Source of the DNA: Thermoguttaceae bacterium
GTDB taxonomy: Bacteria; Planctomycetota; Planctomycetia; Pirellulales; Thermoguttaceae
Reading direction: 5' to 3'
DNA length: 62,569 nt
Assembly: GCA_017436025.1 (NCBI GenBank)
Contig: JAFSDX010000271.1
Span: 1 to 62,569, forward strand
Positions 16,451-25,627 of this stretch are shown here, in pieces; position 1 is the first letter of the stretch, and the number at the start of each line of letters is the position of its first letter. The notes under the pieces are model-generated. The model saw only the letters and a list, made by a program, of their open reading frames with translations, did no database searches and was not told the origin of the DNA. Both the position numbers and the translations under genes were made by a program.

Positions 16451-19400
16451 TTATTCGTTCGCCGAGTAGACGCGGCCTAACACGTCGACGCGGAGTTTAC
16501 GCAAACCGGCGGATTTGAATTTTCCAGGCGTCATCGAAAGTCCCGTTCGCCCTTCTTGTTTCAGTTGAGTAACCGAGCGACCGTCCGAGTGCAGTTTAAA
16601 TTCTAATTTTATCGTCCCGTTTTTTTCTTGCGACACTCCGCGAACAACGAGCAGCCGTCCGTCGTTCAGCGTCAACGCTTCGCGGAGCGCCAGCGAAAAA
16701 AGGAAACGCATATTCGGCCCGAAATCGCGACGCACGATCGGCTCGCCCGCCCGTTTGCGACGGTGCGCTTCGAACGTCGAAACAACTTCGGCGCGCCATT
16801 CTTTCTCGACGCCGTTTTTATCGAGAACCGCGTAAACCTCCATATGCGCGTTGCTTCCGGGCGCGACGTAACGCCGCGTTCGTTGCGAACCGCCGACGTC
16901 GAGCGTCTTCACCGTCTTCCAATACCGCGCTTTTCGAATCGGAACGCGCCGTCCGTCGCGGGTCGTCAAATACGGCGGGTTCGTCTCGAATTTCTTCGCG
17001 TCGCCGCCAATTTCCTTCCACTTCGCCTGAACGATCGCTCGAATCGCAGGGTCGACAATCGCGTCGACGTCCTTTGCGCTAAATGCCGTCAACGGCTTGC
17101 GAACGGCGCGACGACCGTTGTTTTCCTTGGCGCCGTAATTCGTTTCTTCGTGCAACGCGCCGCTAACTTTGCGGTCGACGCGGTGCGAAACGACGATGCG
17201 GTCGACCGCTCGCTTCACGACGTCGTCAAAGCGCTCGCCGGTCGCGGTTTCCGGCGCCGCAATTTCCGCAGTTGCGAAAAGCCGACGCAACTTCATATCC
17301 TCCGCGACCTTAGCCGAGTCGGCCAACGTCTTTACCGTTCCCGGCCCGATCAGCGCGACGGTCAGCGCGTCGACGGCGTGATGTCGCAAATCGTCGCGAT
17401 TCTTCTTCGGTCTTCCGTCTTTCGACAAAATTCGGTCGAGATTCCAAGCGTCGCGGAGCCAAGAGGTCGCGCTCCCGGTCGAAATTTGAACGCGACGCGT
17501 TCCCGGTTTGTCCGCGTCCGTCGCCGGTTCGACGCCGTCGACCGCGCCGTACAAAACGCCGAGATACTTCGTCGCCAAGCGGGAAATATACCGCGTGTCG
17601 TTTAGGGCTCGCGTCGCGAAATCTTCGTTCGGAACTTCGCGTCGCGCAAAGAGTTTGAACTTGCGGTACGCGGCGTCCCCGCGGAATCTTCGAACGCGTT
17701 CGAGCATCTCGTTCCAGCGCGTTTCGTCGCCGCCGTAAGCCTCGAAGGGCGTCTTGTTGCGCTTGACGTTGCGGTTTTCCTCCGCCCAGCAAAGCGTTTT
17801 GTTAGTAAAGGAGTCGTCGAGCGAACGGCTGAACGGAACGATGTGTTCGACGTCGAACGGCGATTCGTCGCCGAGAAGTTGCCGCGCCGAAATCGGACGA
17901 TTGGTGTAAGGGCAAACCCAGCCGCATTCTTCGGCCAAACGCCACTTCAAAATCTCGAACGGGCGCGCTTCGTACCCGAAATCCTCTTTGATTTGCTTGC
18001 GAATTCTCTCGCGTTCTTTTTCGCGCTTCCTGTTTTTGCGGAAAATATCCTCCCGCTCTTTGCGACCGCGTTTCAAGTCGCGGGCCAACTCGACGCGAAT
18101 CAACGCCGGTTTCCCCCAAGTTCGAATGATCGCGTTGACAACTTTGCGCATTTCCGTCAAGGCGCGCAAAACGGTCGGGTTGCGAACGTCGCCGAGCGCT
18201 TCCAAGACCGGCGGCAACGACGCTTTCGCCTCTCCGCCCCGCGATTGCAACTCGTCGCCGTACAACGCTTTGCGAACCGTTTGCAAACGTTCGCGTTTTT
18301 CGATCATCGCCGCGGTCAGCTTCTCCGCCGCTCGACGCGAAAGTTGCGCCCGAGCCGTTTCGAGCGTCGTTTGCGACAACTCCGCCGCCAACTCGTCGCC
18401 GAACTCCGGAAAGATTTTGCCGAGCCGACGCGCCAACGCCTCTTCGTTCTCGAAAACGAGGATTTCCCGAGCGATCAAGTCGATTTCGGCGTCGGTTTTC
18501 GAAAAATCAAAATCGGCCAAAATTTTCGCGAGTTTCGCCCGCGTTCGATTCCCAAGCAACTTGCTTTCCGCGTCGTCGCCGACTTCCAAATTGAATTTGC
18601 CGACGTCGGAAGCCTTGTCGCGGCTCTTTTTAACGCCGAGCAATTTGCGCAGTTCGTTGAACGTCGCCGACTCGACGCCGTTCAGGAACGCGGCGACTTT
18701 GTCCTGTTCGTCCGACGTTAAGGAACGCCAACCGCCGTCCGCGTCGCAAAGCTCCAAGTCGAGAACGCGTTGCCAAATTCGGAACGCTTGGAACGCCGGG
18801 TCGCCCTTGACGACGCGACGCGCTCCCGGCTCCAGTTCGCAACGCCCAATCAGTCCCTTTTGCGACTTCAACGGGCGTTGGTAAAAGATCGCGTTTCGAA
18901 CTTTGCGACGAAGCGTTTCGGAGAAAATTTCCGGATAAAACCGCGTTTGCGACGCCCAAATCGCGTCGAACTCCGCCTGAATCGCCTTGCGCCCAAGGTA
19001 ACGCTTGCGAATCCGCTCCCCTTCTTTCATCGGGTCGAGGTTCGCGAAAAACTCGCCGACCGTTCGCGCGCCGGTCGCTTGCATTTCCGCCGCAAGTTCT
19101 TTAATCTTGCCTTTAACGACGCCTTCGTCGTCTTCGTCGCCGCCTTTTTTCTCCGCGCTTTGACTTTTCGCGCCGGAAACTTTCTTATTGCTCAAAAATC
19201 CGCGACGAACGGCAAGGTGCAAGAACGCCCGACCGACGGCGGAAAGGCTCAACTTCTCGTCGAGCGCCCGGACCCGCAGCGAATAAAGGAAGGTTTGCGC
19301 CTCAACTCGCGACGCGCCGAAGAAATACGCGTCGAAAAGCTCGCGGTCGAGACGGTTCAAATAGTCTTGGCGCAGTTCCGGCGTCGACGTTTCCCCCTCC

Positions 19401-19726
19401 GGCAAGAGCCCGGCGTTCTTCAAGACGTTAAAAAGTTTGACGATTCGCCGCCGCGTCCGCCAAAATCCGCGTCGAATCTGCCGCGCTCCTCGACGAACGG
19501 CGTTTCGCGACTCGTCCTTTCCTTCCTCGACGCCGTCCGCTCCCGCTTCAAAGATGCGAACGCCGAGCCGAAGCGTTTCGTCCGAAAAGTCGCCGTCGAG
19601 CGGCGCGATCGCCCAACCGACCGACGTAACGCCCAAGTCGAGCCCCAAGACGTAAGGCGTTTGACCGTCGACGCTCCCAATATTCGCTTTCTTCGCAACA
19701 TTCCCTATTTCCGGTTTATTCGTCAT
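16451..19726 (-). CDS. cas9: Type II-C CRISPR RNA-guided endonuclease Cas9
   Basis: 1091 aa, a compact size typical of subtype II-C. RuvC-I is GLDLGVTSVGWA with catalytic Asp30. The Arg-rich bridge helix is at about 78-105 (RQIRRGFWRTRRRIVKLF). RuvC-II has IRVELARDLKRGRK near residue 544. HNH has CPYTNRPISARQLL and FDVEHIVPFSRSLDD with the catalytic His near 627. RuvC-III has HHAVDALTVALIG near 780. The roughly 250 C-terminal residues would form the wedge and PAM-interacting region. All nuclease residues are present, so the enzyme looks active. A 25-residue N-terminal stretch precedes RuvC-I. No strong ribosome-binding site is seen before the ATG at 19726. A divergent candidate tracrRNA lies just upstream; no CRISPR array is near. 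Confidence 0.96.
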   Translation of the reverse strand: MTNKPEIGNVAKKANIGSVDGQTPYVLGLDLGVTSVGWAIAPLDGDFSDETLRLGVRIFEAGADGVEEGKDESRNAVRRGARQIRRGFWRTRRRIVKLFNVLKNAGLLPEGETSTPELRQDYLNRLDRELFDAYFFGASRVEAQTFLYSLRVRALDEKLSLSAVGRAFLHLAVRRGFLSNKKVSGAKSQSAEKKGGDEDDEGVVKGKIKELAAEMQATGARTVGEFFANLDPMKEGERIRKRYLGRKAIQAEFDAIWASQTRFYPEIFSETLRRKVRNAIFYQRPLKSQKGLIGRCELEPGARRVVKGDPAFQAFRIWQRVLDLELCDADGGWRSLTSDEQDKVAAFLNGVESATFNELRKLLGVKKSRDKASDVGKFNLEVGDDAESKLLGNRTRAKLAKILADFDFSKTDAEIDLIAREILVFENEEALARRLGKIFPEFGDELAAELSQTTLETARAQLSRRAAEKLTAAMIEKRERLQTVRKALYGDELQSRGGEAKASLPPVLEALGDVRNPTVLRALTEMRKVVNAIIRTWGKPALIRVELARDLKRGRKEREDIFRKNRKREKERERIRKQIKEDFGYEARPFEILKWRLAEECGWVCPYTNRPISARQLLGDESPFDVEHIVPFSRSLDDSFTNKTLCWAEENRNVKRNKTPFEAYGGDETRWNEMLERVRRFRGDAAYRKFKLFARREVPNEDFATRALNDTRYISRLATKYLGVLYGAVDGVEPATDADKPGTRRVQISTGSATSWLRDAWNLDRILSKDGRPKKNRDDLRHHAVDALTVALIGPGTVKTLADSAKVAEDMKLRRLFATAEIAAPETATGERFDDVVKRAVDRIVVSHRVDRKVSGALHEETNYGAKENNGRRAVRKPLTAFSAKDVDAIVDPAIRAIVQAKWKEIGGDAKKFETNPPYLTTRDGRRVPIRKARYWKTVKTLDVGGSQRTRRYVAPGSNAHMEVYAVLDKNGVEKEWRAEVVSTFEAHRRKRAGEPIVRRDFGPNMRFLFSLALREALTLNDGRLLVVRGVSQEKNGTIKLEFKLHSDGRSVTQLKQEGRTGLSMTPGKFKSAGLRKLRVDVLGRVYSANE

Positions 19727-19835
19727 TTTCTATTTTTCTCGCTTAACCGTTAAACGGCGTTAATTTCCCGAACGAAAACCACGTCGAACAAGCGTAAAAA
19801 ACCGACCGATTTCGCCCAAAACACGTTAAAATCCC

Positions 19836-19863
19836 TTGACGTTTTCTAAACCGGCGCTATAAT
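19836..19863 (+). promoter_or_regulatory. Promoter of the tracrRNA candidate
   Basis: TTGACG (19836-19841), 16 bp, TATAAT (19858-19863). It points away from cas9. It predicts transcription from about 19870 towards the hairpin-rich stretch ending at 19982. Confidence 0.75.
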
Positions 19864-19985
19864 GCGGTCGTATACCAGAACTGAAATTCCTTACGCTTGT
19901 TTTAGTAAGGTTTTTTAGACCGCAAAGGCTCCGTTTTTAAACGTCCTTCTTGGCGCCGCGCCTTCAAGCAGGCGCCTTTTTTGCT
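19864..19985 (+). ncRNA. Candidate tracrRNA for the type II-C system
   Basis: A short non-coding unit divergent from cas9, with a good promoter (19836-19863) and an intrinsic terminator: GCGCCT (19958-19963), loop TCAAGC, AGGCGC (19970-19975), C, T6. In between lie an anti-repeat candidate (about 19870-19922), itself with CCTTAC (19889-19894) / GTAAGG (19905-19910), and a nexus-like AAAGGCTCCG...CGTCCTT hairpin (19924-19947), reminiscent of the AAGGCUAGUCCG of other tracrRNAs. A second stem, GCCCG/CGGGC (about 19989-20005), follows and may be a back-up terminator. Without an array in the window the anti-repeat cannot be checked against a repeat, so the identity rests on position, promoter, nexus-like hairpin and terminator. 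Confidence 0.65.
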
Positions 19986-20140
19986 CTAGCCCGACTTTGC
20001 CGGGCGTTTTACTCTTGCTTTATTCTTTTTTTCCGTCGTCTTTTTCTTTTCCGCCTCCTATTTTGATGTTGGCGACGTTATTTTACTTCTTGCTTGATTA
20101 TAACGCCGTTTTTCGCCGTCGTCAATTATTTTCTTTGGCG

Positions 20141-21358
20141 TTACCGTTTTTTTATGAAACGCGTCAAACTGGCGACGATCGTTTCCGACGACTCAAATTT
20201 CGGCGGCGCGTCGGCTAGCGGCGACGTCCAGAAGGCGAGTTTTCCGGCGTTTTCGGTCGACTCCGGTATCCGCGTTTTCGTTCCGTCCGGATTTTTGACG
20301 CGCAAAACCTCCGGCGTCGCGACGCAACAGATCGCCTCCGCTTCCGAATCGGCGGCGTTTTCGGCGCGACCGTTGTTTCCGACGCCTCCGGTATTTACGG
20401 CCTTTTCAGCGCTTCCAACGCTTTCAGCGCAATCGATATTTCCGGCGCCTTCTGCTTTTCCAGCGCTTTCAGTACAACCGTTGCCTCCGGCGTAACCGGC
20501 GTTTTCGACATTTTTGGCATTTTCGACATTTTTGGTATTTTCGATGTTTTTGGTATTTTCGATGTTTTTAGTACTTTCAGCGTTTTTAGTTTTTTCAACA
20601 TTTTCGGTATTTTTGGCGTTTTCAGGATCGCCGACGCCCGCGAGTCGCCGCGACTTCCGCAAGACGACGTCCGTCGTTCCGCCGGGCTTCACGTTCGACG
20701 CGTCGCCGCTCCAAAACGCCCAAAGAAGACGCGAACGCTCGACTAAAAAATCGCCCAGCGCCGCGTATTGCGCCGTTCGGTCGAGCGGTTCCCCGCGCCG
20801 CGCCCGCTCGACGTTCGCCGCCGTCGGTTCGATCTCGACAACCAAATCCGCCGACGCTAAATAACGGTTAAAATCGTCGAGTTCCGACGCCGACGCCGTT
20901 TCACCCGTCCCCGGTTTCGTCGAAAAGTCCCGCCGATACTCCGCGACGCTCATCGGCAAAAGCGCGACCAAGCGCAACGGCGACGCTTCGCCCCGAGCCG
21001 CCGCCTCCGCCCGCGCCTCCAAAATCAGCTTCGCCGCGAGTTGATCGGCGCCGATCGCCAACCCGGTCGCGACGTAAATCGGTCGACCGTCTTCCTCCGC
21101 CGCCGCGATCAACGCCCGCGCCGCCGTCCGCGCCGCCGACTCGACCGCCGTCAACGCCTCCGGAACAATATGTCGCCGCCCGGTAACGCCGACGAGAGGC
21201 GCTCCGGTCTTTTCCAACAGTTCGGCGAATTCGGTCGCCGAAAGAGTCCCTCGCGAAACGCCGAAAGCGGCGAACTCGGCGCAAACGTTCATATCGTTTC
21301 GTTCGCTCCGGTCGCCGCTTTCGTTAAAGTCGCGATTATCGTTCGCGTTTATCGTCAT
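20141..21358 (-). CDS. SLOG-fold (YspA/DprA-like) nucleotide-binding protein with hexapeptide-repeat insert
   Basis: 405 aa. Residues about 50-235 look like a SLOG-type Rossmann domain: [75 protein letters not shown] and [17 protein letters not shown]. In relatives, GGT is followed directly by the last strand; here about 100 residues of hexapeptide repeats (KNIENT-type, becoming degenerate) intervene before [18 protein letters not shown] domains bind nucleotides or nucleotide-like ligands and are frequent in defence and stress systems. The ATG overlaps the phosphoglucomutase stop (ATGA), so translation is probably coupled. The gene also lies next to the CRISPR locus. The specific function is unknown. 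Confidence 0.7.
   Translation of the reverse strand: MTINANDNRDFNESGDRSERNDMNVCAEFAAFGVSRGTLSATEFAELLEKTGAPLVGVTGRRHIVPEALTAVESAARTAARALIAAAEEDGRPIYVATGLAIGADQLAAKLILEARAEAAARGEASPLRLVALLPMSVAEYRRDFSTKPGTGETASASELDDFNRYLASADLVVEIEPTAANVERARRGEPLDRTAQYAALGDFLVERSRLLWAFWSGDASNVKPGGTTDVVLRKSRRLAGVGDPENAKNTENVEKTKNAESTKNIENTKNIENTKNVENAKNVENAGYAGGNGCTESAGKAEGAGNIDCAESVGSAEKAVNTGGVGNNGRAENAADSEAEAICCVATPEVLRVKNPDGTKTRIPESTENAGKLAFWTSPLADAPPKFESSETIVASLTRFIKKR
20380..20625. repeat. In-frame 18-bp tandem repeat inside the SLOG gene
   Basis: From 20500 to 20625 about seven 18-bp units of the form TTTTTGGTATTTTCGATG occur, including two identical adjacent copies. Towards 20380 the period persists in degenerate form. 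The unit is a multiple of three and encodes KNIENT-like hexapeptides, so copy-number change would alter protein length without a frameshift. Confidence 0.85.
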
Positions 21359-23010
21359 TGCGCGTCTTTCAACGCCTCGCCGACGATCTCTTGCGCTTCC
21401 TTCATAATCTGCGCGAGATGCTCTTCGCTAACAAACGATTCGGCGTAAATTTTGTACGCCATTTCCGTTCCGGACGGGCGCGCCGCGAACCAGCCGTTTT
21501 CCGAGACGATTTTCAGTCCGCCGATTTCCGCGTCGTTGCCGGGCGCCCGAGTGAGTCGAGCGACAATCTTCGCGCCGGCGAGCGTTTCCGTTTTGACTTG
21601 ATCCGGCGTCATCTTCTTGAGCGCAGCTTTCGTCGCGAGGGTCGCCGGAGCGTCGATTCGCGAATAATAAGGCGAGCCAAACTTTTCAGTCAACTCGGCG
21701 TACAAAACCCCCGGGTCTTTCCCGGTTTTCGCCAACATCTCGGCGGCGAGCAAGTTCAAAATAAGGCCGTCCTTATCGGTCGTCCAGACGGTTCCGTCGA
21801 AGCGGAGGAAGCTCGCGCCCGCGCTTTCTTCGCCGCCGAAGCAGATTTCGCCGTTGAAGAGCCCCGGAACGAACCACTTGAATCCGACCGGAACTTCGAT
21901 CAGCTTGCGTCCCAAGTCGGCGACGACGGAGTCGATGATCGCGCTCGAAACGAGCGTTTTGCCAATACCGAGATTTTCGCTCCAAGTCGGGCGGTTTTTG
22001 ATCAAATAATCGACGACGACCGCCAAGTAATGGTTCGGGTTCATCAGCCCGACGCTCGGCGCGACGATCCCGTGTCGGTCGGAGTCCGGGTCGTTGGCGA
22101 ACGCAATGTCGAATTTATCCTTCAAGCCGATGAGGCCGCGCATCGCGTAAGGGCTGGAGCAGTCCATCCGGATTTTGCCGTCGCGGTCGATCGACATAAA
22201 CGAGAAGGTCGGGTCGATTTTATCGTTCACAACGGTTATATCGAGGCCGTATTTTTCGGCGATCGGCTTCCAGTACCCGACCGCGGCGCCCCCCAACGGG
22301 TCGACGCCGATGCGAATCCCGGCTTTGCGAATCGCCTCCATATCGACGACGTTCGCCAAATCGGCGACGTAATCGGCGACGTAATCGATTTCTTGCGTCG
22401 TCGGCGCGGCGAGCGCTTCTTCGAACGGAACGAATTTGACGTCGACGTTCCCGTTTTCGAGGAGCGCGTTCGCCCGATTTTCGATCCAGTTGGTAACGTC
22501 GAGGTCGGCGCCGCCGCCGTTCGTCGGATTGTACTTGATTCCGCCGTCGGTCGGGGGATTGTGCGACGGAGTGATGATGATACCGTCGCAGTAATTCGCT
22601 CCGTTGGCGCGGTTGCCGGCCAAGATGGCGCGCGAAATCGCCGGAGTCGGGGTAACGCCGTTCTTTTCTTGGAGTCGCGTTTCGACGCCGTTCGCGGCCA
22701 AGACGCCGAGCGCGGTTTTTTGCGCCGCGTCGGAAAGGGCGTGCGTGTCCTTGCCGAGGAGCATAACAGACGGTTCGCCGTTCGGCGCTTGCGTCCGCCG
22801 CCAATCGACGATCGCCTGCACGATCGCTTTGATATGCGCTTCGTTAAACGACGCTTCGGACGCTTTTCCGCGGTGCCCGCCGGTGCCAAAGCGGACGCGC
22901 TCTTCCGGAACGCTCAGATTCGGTTGTTTTTCAAAATAATCGCGTTCCAACGCCGCGACGTCGATCCAATCGGACGGTTGCGTCGGGAGCCCGGCTCGTT
23001 CGTGAATCAT
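21355..23010 (-). CDS. pgm: Phosphoglucomutase (alpha-D-glucose phosphate-specific)
   Basis: 551 aa, the usual length for the bacterial alpha-D-phosphohexomutase Pgm. It interconverts glucose 1-phosphate and glucose 6-phosphate. Landmarks are [20 protein letters not shown] near the N-terminus, the phosphoserine loop [22 protein letters not shown], the metal-binding DPDSDRHG, the sugar-binding [12 protein letters not shown] and a C-terminal phosphate-binding [15 protein letters not shown]. The ATG at 23010 has AAGGAG about 10 bases upstream. Its stop codon overlaps the start of the SLOG gene. It supplies sugar nucleotides for envelope polysaccharide and glycogen. Confidence 0.96.
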   Translation of the reverse strand: MIHERAGLPTQPSDWIDVAALERDYFEKQPNLSVPEERVRFGTGGHRGKASEASFNEAHIKAIVQAIVDWRRTQAPNGEPSVMLLGKDTHALSDAAQKTALGVLAANGVETRLQEKNGVTPTPAISRAILAGNRANGANYCDGIIITPSHNPPTDGGIKYNPTNGGGADLDVTNWIENRANALLENGNVDVKFVPFEEALAAPTTQEIDYVADYVADLANVVDMEAIRKAGIRIGVDPLGGAAVGYWKPIAEKYGLDITVVNDKIDPTFSFMSIDRDGKIRMDCSSPYAMRGLIGLKDKFDIAFANDPDSDRHGIVAPSVGLMNPNHYLAVVVDYLIKNRPTWSENLGIGKTLVSSAIIDSVVADLGRKLIEVPVGFKWFVPGLFNGEICFGGEESAGASFLRFDGTVWTTDKDGLILNLLAAEMLAKTGKDPGVLYAELTEKFGSPYYSRIDAPATLATKAALKKMTPDQVKTETLAGAKIVARLTRAPGNDAEIGGLKIVSENGWFAARPSGTEMAYKIYAESFVSEEHLAQIMKEAQEIVGEALKDAQ

Positions 23011-23110
23011 ATTTCAGCAACTCCTTCCCTTATTCGCGACAAATGCCGCGCTTTTCAAAAATTATTCAAACATTCAAACCAAATCGCGCCGCCACGCCAA
23101 ACGGCTTTAG

Positions 23111-24154
23111 TCAGCCGACGTTATGTAAATCGATAAAATCGTAACCGCGACTTTCGCTAAATAAATCTTTTTGCTCGTCGCCTAACTTTTTTCGCGTTAC
23201 TTCGATCGCCTTTTCCGACGAATCGATTCCAATCCAAGTTCGTCTGTGAAATTGCGCCGCTTTTAACGTCGTGCCGGAACCGCAAAACGCGTCCAACACC
23301 ACGCTGTTTTCGTCGGACGAAGTCGCGACGATTAACTTCAACATATCCAAGTTTTTTTCGGTCGGGTAAACGGGATAAGGCGGATCTTTAAATTCCCAAA
23401 TATCCTGAACGCGCTTTCCTTCCTGCTCGTCGGCGAAAATTTTTTTCCGAGGATTGCCCCGCGACGACCACTCCAAAAGCCCTTGCGCGTCCCATTCTTC
23501 CAACGTTTCGACGTCGGCGCGCCAATGTCGCCCTTTCGGCGGATTCATCCCTTTAAACGGCATACTCGTTTTACCGTTTTTCGTCTCGCCGGGCGCATGA
23601 ATCGGCACGGTCGTATACGCTCGCCCGTTTTCGTCTTTTTTAGGAAATAATCGAGCGACGTCGGCTTCGGAGTACGCGGTTTTCGGTTCGCGCCAAATCG
23701 GTTTCGTCGACTTCGAATAAAAAAGAATCAAATCTTTAACGTTGCCGTAACCGACGCGCGCAAAATTTTTCGGATTGCATTTAACGCGGGAAATATCGTT
23801 GCGAAAGTTTTCAACGCCGAAAACTTCGTCCATCAGCACCTTAACGTAATGCCCGATTTTATAATCGATATGCAAATATATCGAACCGCGTTCCGACAAC
23901 AACTCCCTTAAAAGTAGGAGCCGGGTTCGCAAAAATTCCAAATACTCTTCGCCTTGCAACGCGTCCGTATAAGCGACTTCGCCGTCCTTCGCGCGGCTGA
24001 TCGTCGACGACCGATCTTTCGACGTTAAAAAAACGTCGCCGGTAGCAAACGGCGGGTCGATGTAAACCAAATCGACTTTATTTTTCAAATTCAGCGTATC
24101 TAACAAATAACGCATACCCGTTAGATTATCCGCGCGAATCAGCAAATTGTTCAT
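23111..24154 (-). CDS. DNA adenine/cytosine-N4 methyltransferase of a restriction-modification pair
   Basis: 347 aa. Motif IV (VDLVYIDPPFATG, near residue 35) comes before motif I (VVLDAFCGSGTTLKAAQ, near 305), the beta-class order of amino-methyltransferases. A variable central segment (about 130-270, including GRHWRADVETLEEWDAQGLL) probably recognises the target. It transfers a methyl group from S-adenosylmethionine to an exocyclic amino group; DPPF favours N6-adenine but does not prove it. It starts 11 bp after the putative endonuclease, and methylation would protect the host. The recognition site is not predictable. Confidence 0.9.
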   Translation of the reverse strand: MNNLLIRADNLTGMRYLLDTLNLKNKVDLVYIDPPFATGDVFLTSKDRSSTISRAKDGEVAYTDALQGEEYLEFLRTRLLLLRELLSERGSIYLHIDYKIGHYVKVLMDEVFGVENFRNDISRVKCNPKNFARVGYGNVKDLILFYSKSTKPIWREPKTAYSEADVARLFPKKDENGRAYTTVPIHAPGETKNGKTSMPFKGMNPPKGRHWRADVETLEEWDAQGLLEWSSRGNPRKKIFADEQEGKRVQDIWEFKDPPYPVYPTEKNLDMLKLIVATSSDENSVVLDAFCGSGTTLKAAQFHRRTWIGIDSSEKAIEVTRKKLGDEQKDLFSESRGYDFIDLHNVG

Positions 24155-24165
24155 AAACGCAACGT

Positions 24166-24954
24166 TTAAAGTGAATAAAGGAACTCCCGCAAAACCAACG
24201 CGCTCATTATATTGCGTTCTCGATTTTCATAAAGCGCAAGATGCATTTTATTGCGACCGGGAATATAGATAACGCCGTCCAAAATCGCGATAGAAACCGC
24301 GTCGCAATCGGCTCGCAACGTGTCGAGCGCGTCGTTAAGTTGCGCCGCTTGATGACCGCCGAAATCGGTTAAAAACTTCGCTTCGCCGACAACGTATTTA
24401 CCGTTGAAACGCCCTAAAAAATCAAGTCCTTTATTGCGTTGGTATCCTAAATTTTGGAACGCGAACTCTTTCATCGCCGCGTCGCCCGCGTCGAGAATCG
24501 CGTCGTCGTTCGACGCCGTAAAGACCTCTAAAGGAACCGGACGAACGCCCAGCGCTCCCTTTTCAATCCAACGCCGAAACATCGGCCCGATTTGCCGATT
24601 CGTTTCCTTCGGTTGCGAACAAAGTTTATAAATCTCGTCGAGCCCCAACTCGTATAAACGTCCGCACAAGCGCGCGACCGTTTGAGGATTACGACTCGCG
24701 GCGGAAGCGTCCCTTTTCAAATACGCGATATAACTATCTTTAATCGGCGACAAATCAAACGACAAAATTCGCGTCAAAAGCCGTTCGTTGTCTTGCGCGA
24801 CAAACGCTTCTTCAACGTCGGCCCATTTTTTGGGATCAATTTCGCGCACGCCTTCGGGAATCGTCGGATAAACGCGAAAAAGATCGTCCAAATACGCGCG
24901 CTGGTTAGCGTATTCGAGGCTTAAAGCCGTCCAGTAATTTAATTCGTTTTGCAA
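24166..24954 (-). CDS. Putative type II restriction endonuclease, PD-(D/E)XK fold
   Basis: 262 aa. The start is TTG at 24954 with GGAGAG about 11 bases upstream; no ATG fits better. Near the C-terminus, GLDFLGRF then VVGEAKFLTDFGGHQAAQ gives Asp178, Glu191 and Lys193, the D-E-x-K arrangement of PD-(D/E)XK nucleases. It is directly followed by the methyltransferase, so it is most likely the cognate restriction enzyme. The N-terminal two-thirds is helical and without recognised motifs. Whether it cuts as a classic type II enzyme, and at which site, is unknown. Confidence 0.8.
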   Translation of the reverse strand: MQNELNYWTALSLEYANQRAYLDDLFRVYPTIPEGVREIDPKKWADVEEAFVAQDNERLLTRILSFDLSPIKDSYIAYLKRDASAASRNPQTVARLCGRLYELGLDEIYKLCSQPKETNRQIGPMFRRWIEKGALGVRPVPLEVFTASNDDAILDAGDAAMKEFAFQNLGYQRNKGLDFLGRFNGKYVVGEAKFLTDFGGHQAAQLNDALDTLRADCDAVSIAILDGVIYIPGRNKMHLALYENRERNIMSALVLREFLYSL

Positions 24955-25059
24955 AACAGCGCTCTCTCCGCGTTTTTTAAAATTTTATCGTTATCGTCGC
25001 CGATTCGACATTATATTAATATAAAGGGAAAAACTCGCGTTGTCGCCGTCCGCTTTCCG

Positions 25060-25497
25060 CTATTTTCGTCCGCGGCGTTTATTTTCGTACTGGAACGCGA
25101 ACGCGCGGTCGAGTTCGGCGCCGAGGTCGAACACGTCGTCGAAATCTTCGACCGAGTCCTCCGGCGTCTTCGACATCAAACCGACTTCGATCATATTGTA
25201 AACCGCGTCGCCAATATCGCGAGTCTTGCGAATCCCTAACTTCGCCAACACCGTTTTCGCCATCAAACCGTACTGCCGCGCCGCCCAATCTTTCGCGGCG
25301 CGACTCAAATCTTGACCCGTTACGTGATTCGCGACGTCGTCCGCCGAAGGCGCGCCGTTGGGATTTTCGGTCGCGGCGGCTTTTCCCATCCCCAACTCTT
25401 GCGCGTACTCCAGCGCCTCGTTGACGAAGCGGTACGTCTCCAACGTAAAACGCCGATCTTTTTTCAGCAACCTCCAAAAAGCGTCCGAATTTTCCAT
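25060..25497 (-). CDS. Minf_1886 family protein
   Basis: 145 aa from ATG 25497, which has AGGGAG about 9 bases upstream. The open frame extends 11 codons further without a better site. The N-terminus (DAFWRLLKKDRRFTLETYRFVNEALEYAQE) and the central VTGQDLSRAAKDWAARQYGLMAKTVLAKLGIRKT are typical of the Minf_1886 family, small conserved proteins of unknown function found widely in planctomycetes and verrucomicrobia. The acidic tail ends in a short basic segment (KRRGRK). It is probably soluble and cytoplasmic. It lies between the restriction-modification pair and the PIN/TRAM protein. Confidence 0.85.
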   Translation of the reverse strand: MENSDAFWRLLKKDRRFTLETYRFVNEALEYAQELGMGKAAATENPNGAPSADDVANHVTGQDLSRAAKDWAARQYGLMAKTVLAKLGIRKTRDIGDAVYNMIEVGLMSKTPEDSVEDFDDVFDLGAELDRAFAFQYENKRRGRK

Positions 25498-25627
25498 CGA
25501 TATACGCTCCCTTATCAACGTTTTCAGCAAAAACGGCGCGACGCGTCAACAATCGAACGTCCCGTCTAATGTCGCGGCGACGTTTCGTTAATCAAGTCCA
25601 AACGCCGCCGTCAAATTCTGTTTCAAC

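Noticed and set aside
19782-19985. tracrRNA transcribed on the minus strand, because TACTAAAACAAG resembles a known S. aureus tracrRNA segment
   Set aside because: Promoter, nexus-like hairpin and T-run terminator all fit the plus strand; the minus direction has none and would run into the cas9 leader.
20500-20625. Regular AT-rich repeats near cas9 that could be taken for a CRISPR array
   Set aside because: Period is 18 bp with no spacers, and it is in frame inside the SLOG coding sequence, encoding KNIENT-like hexapeptides.
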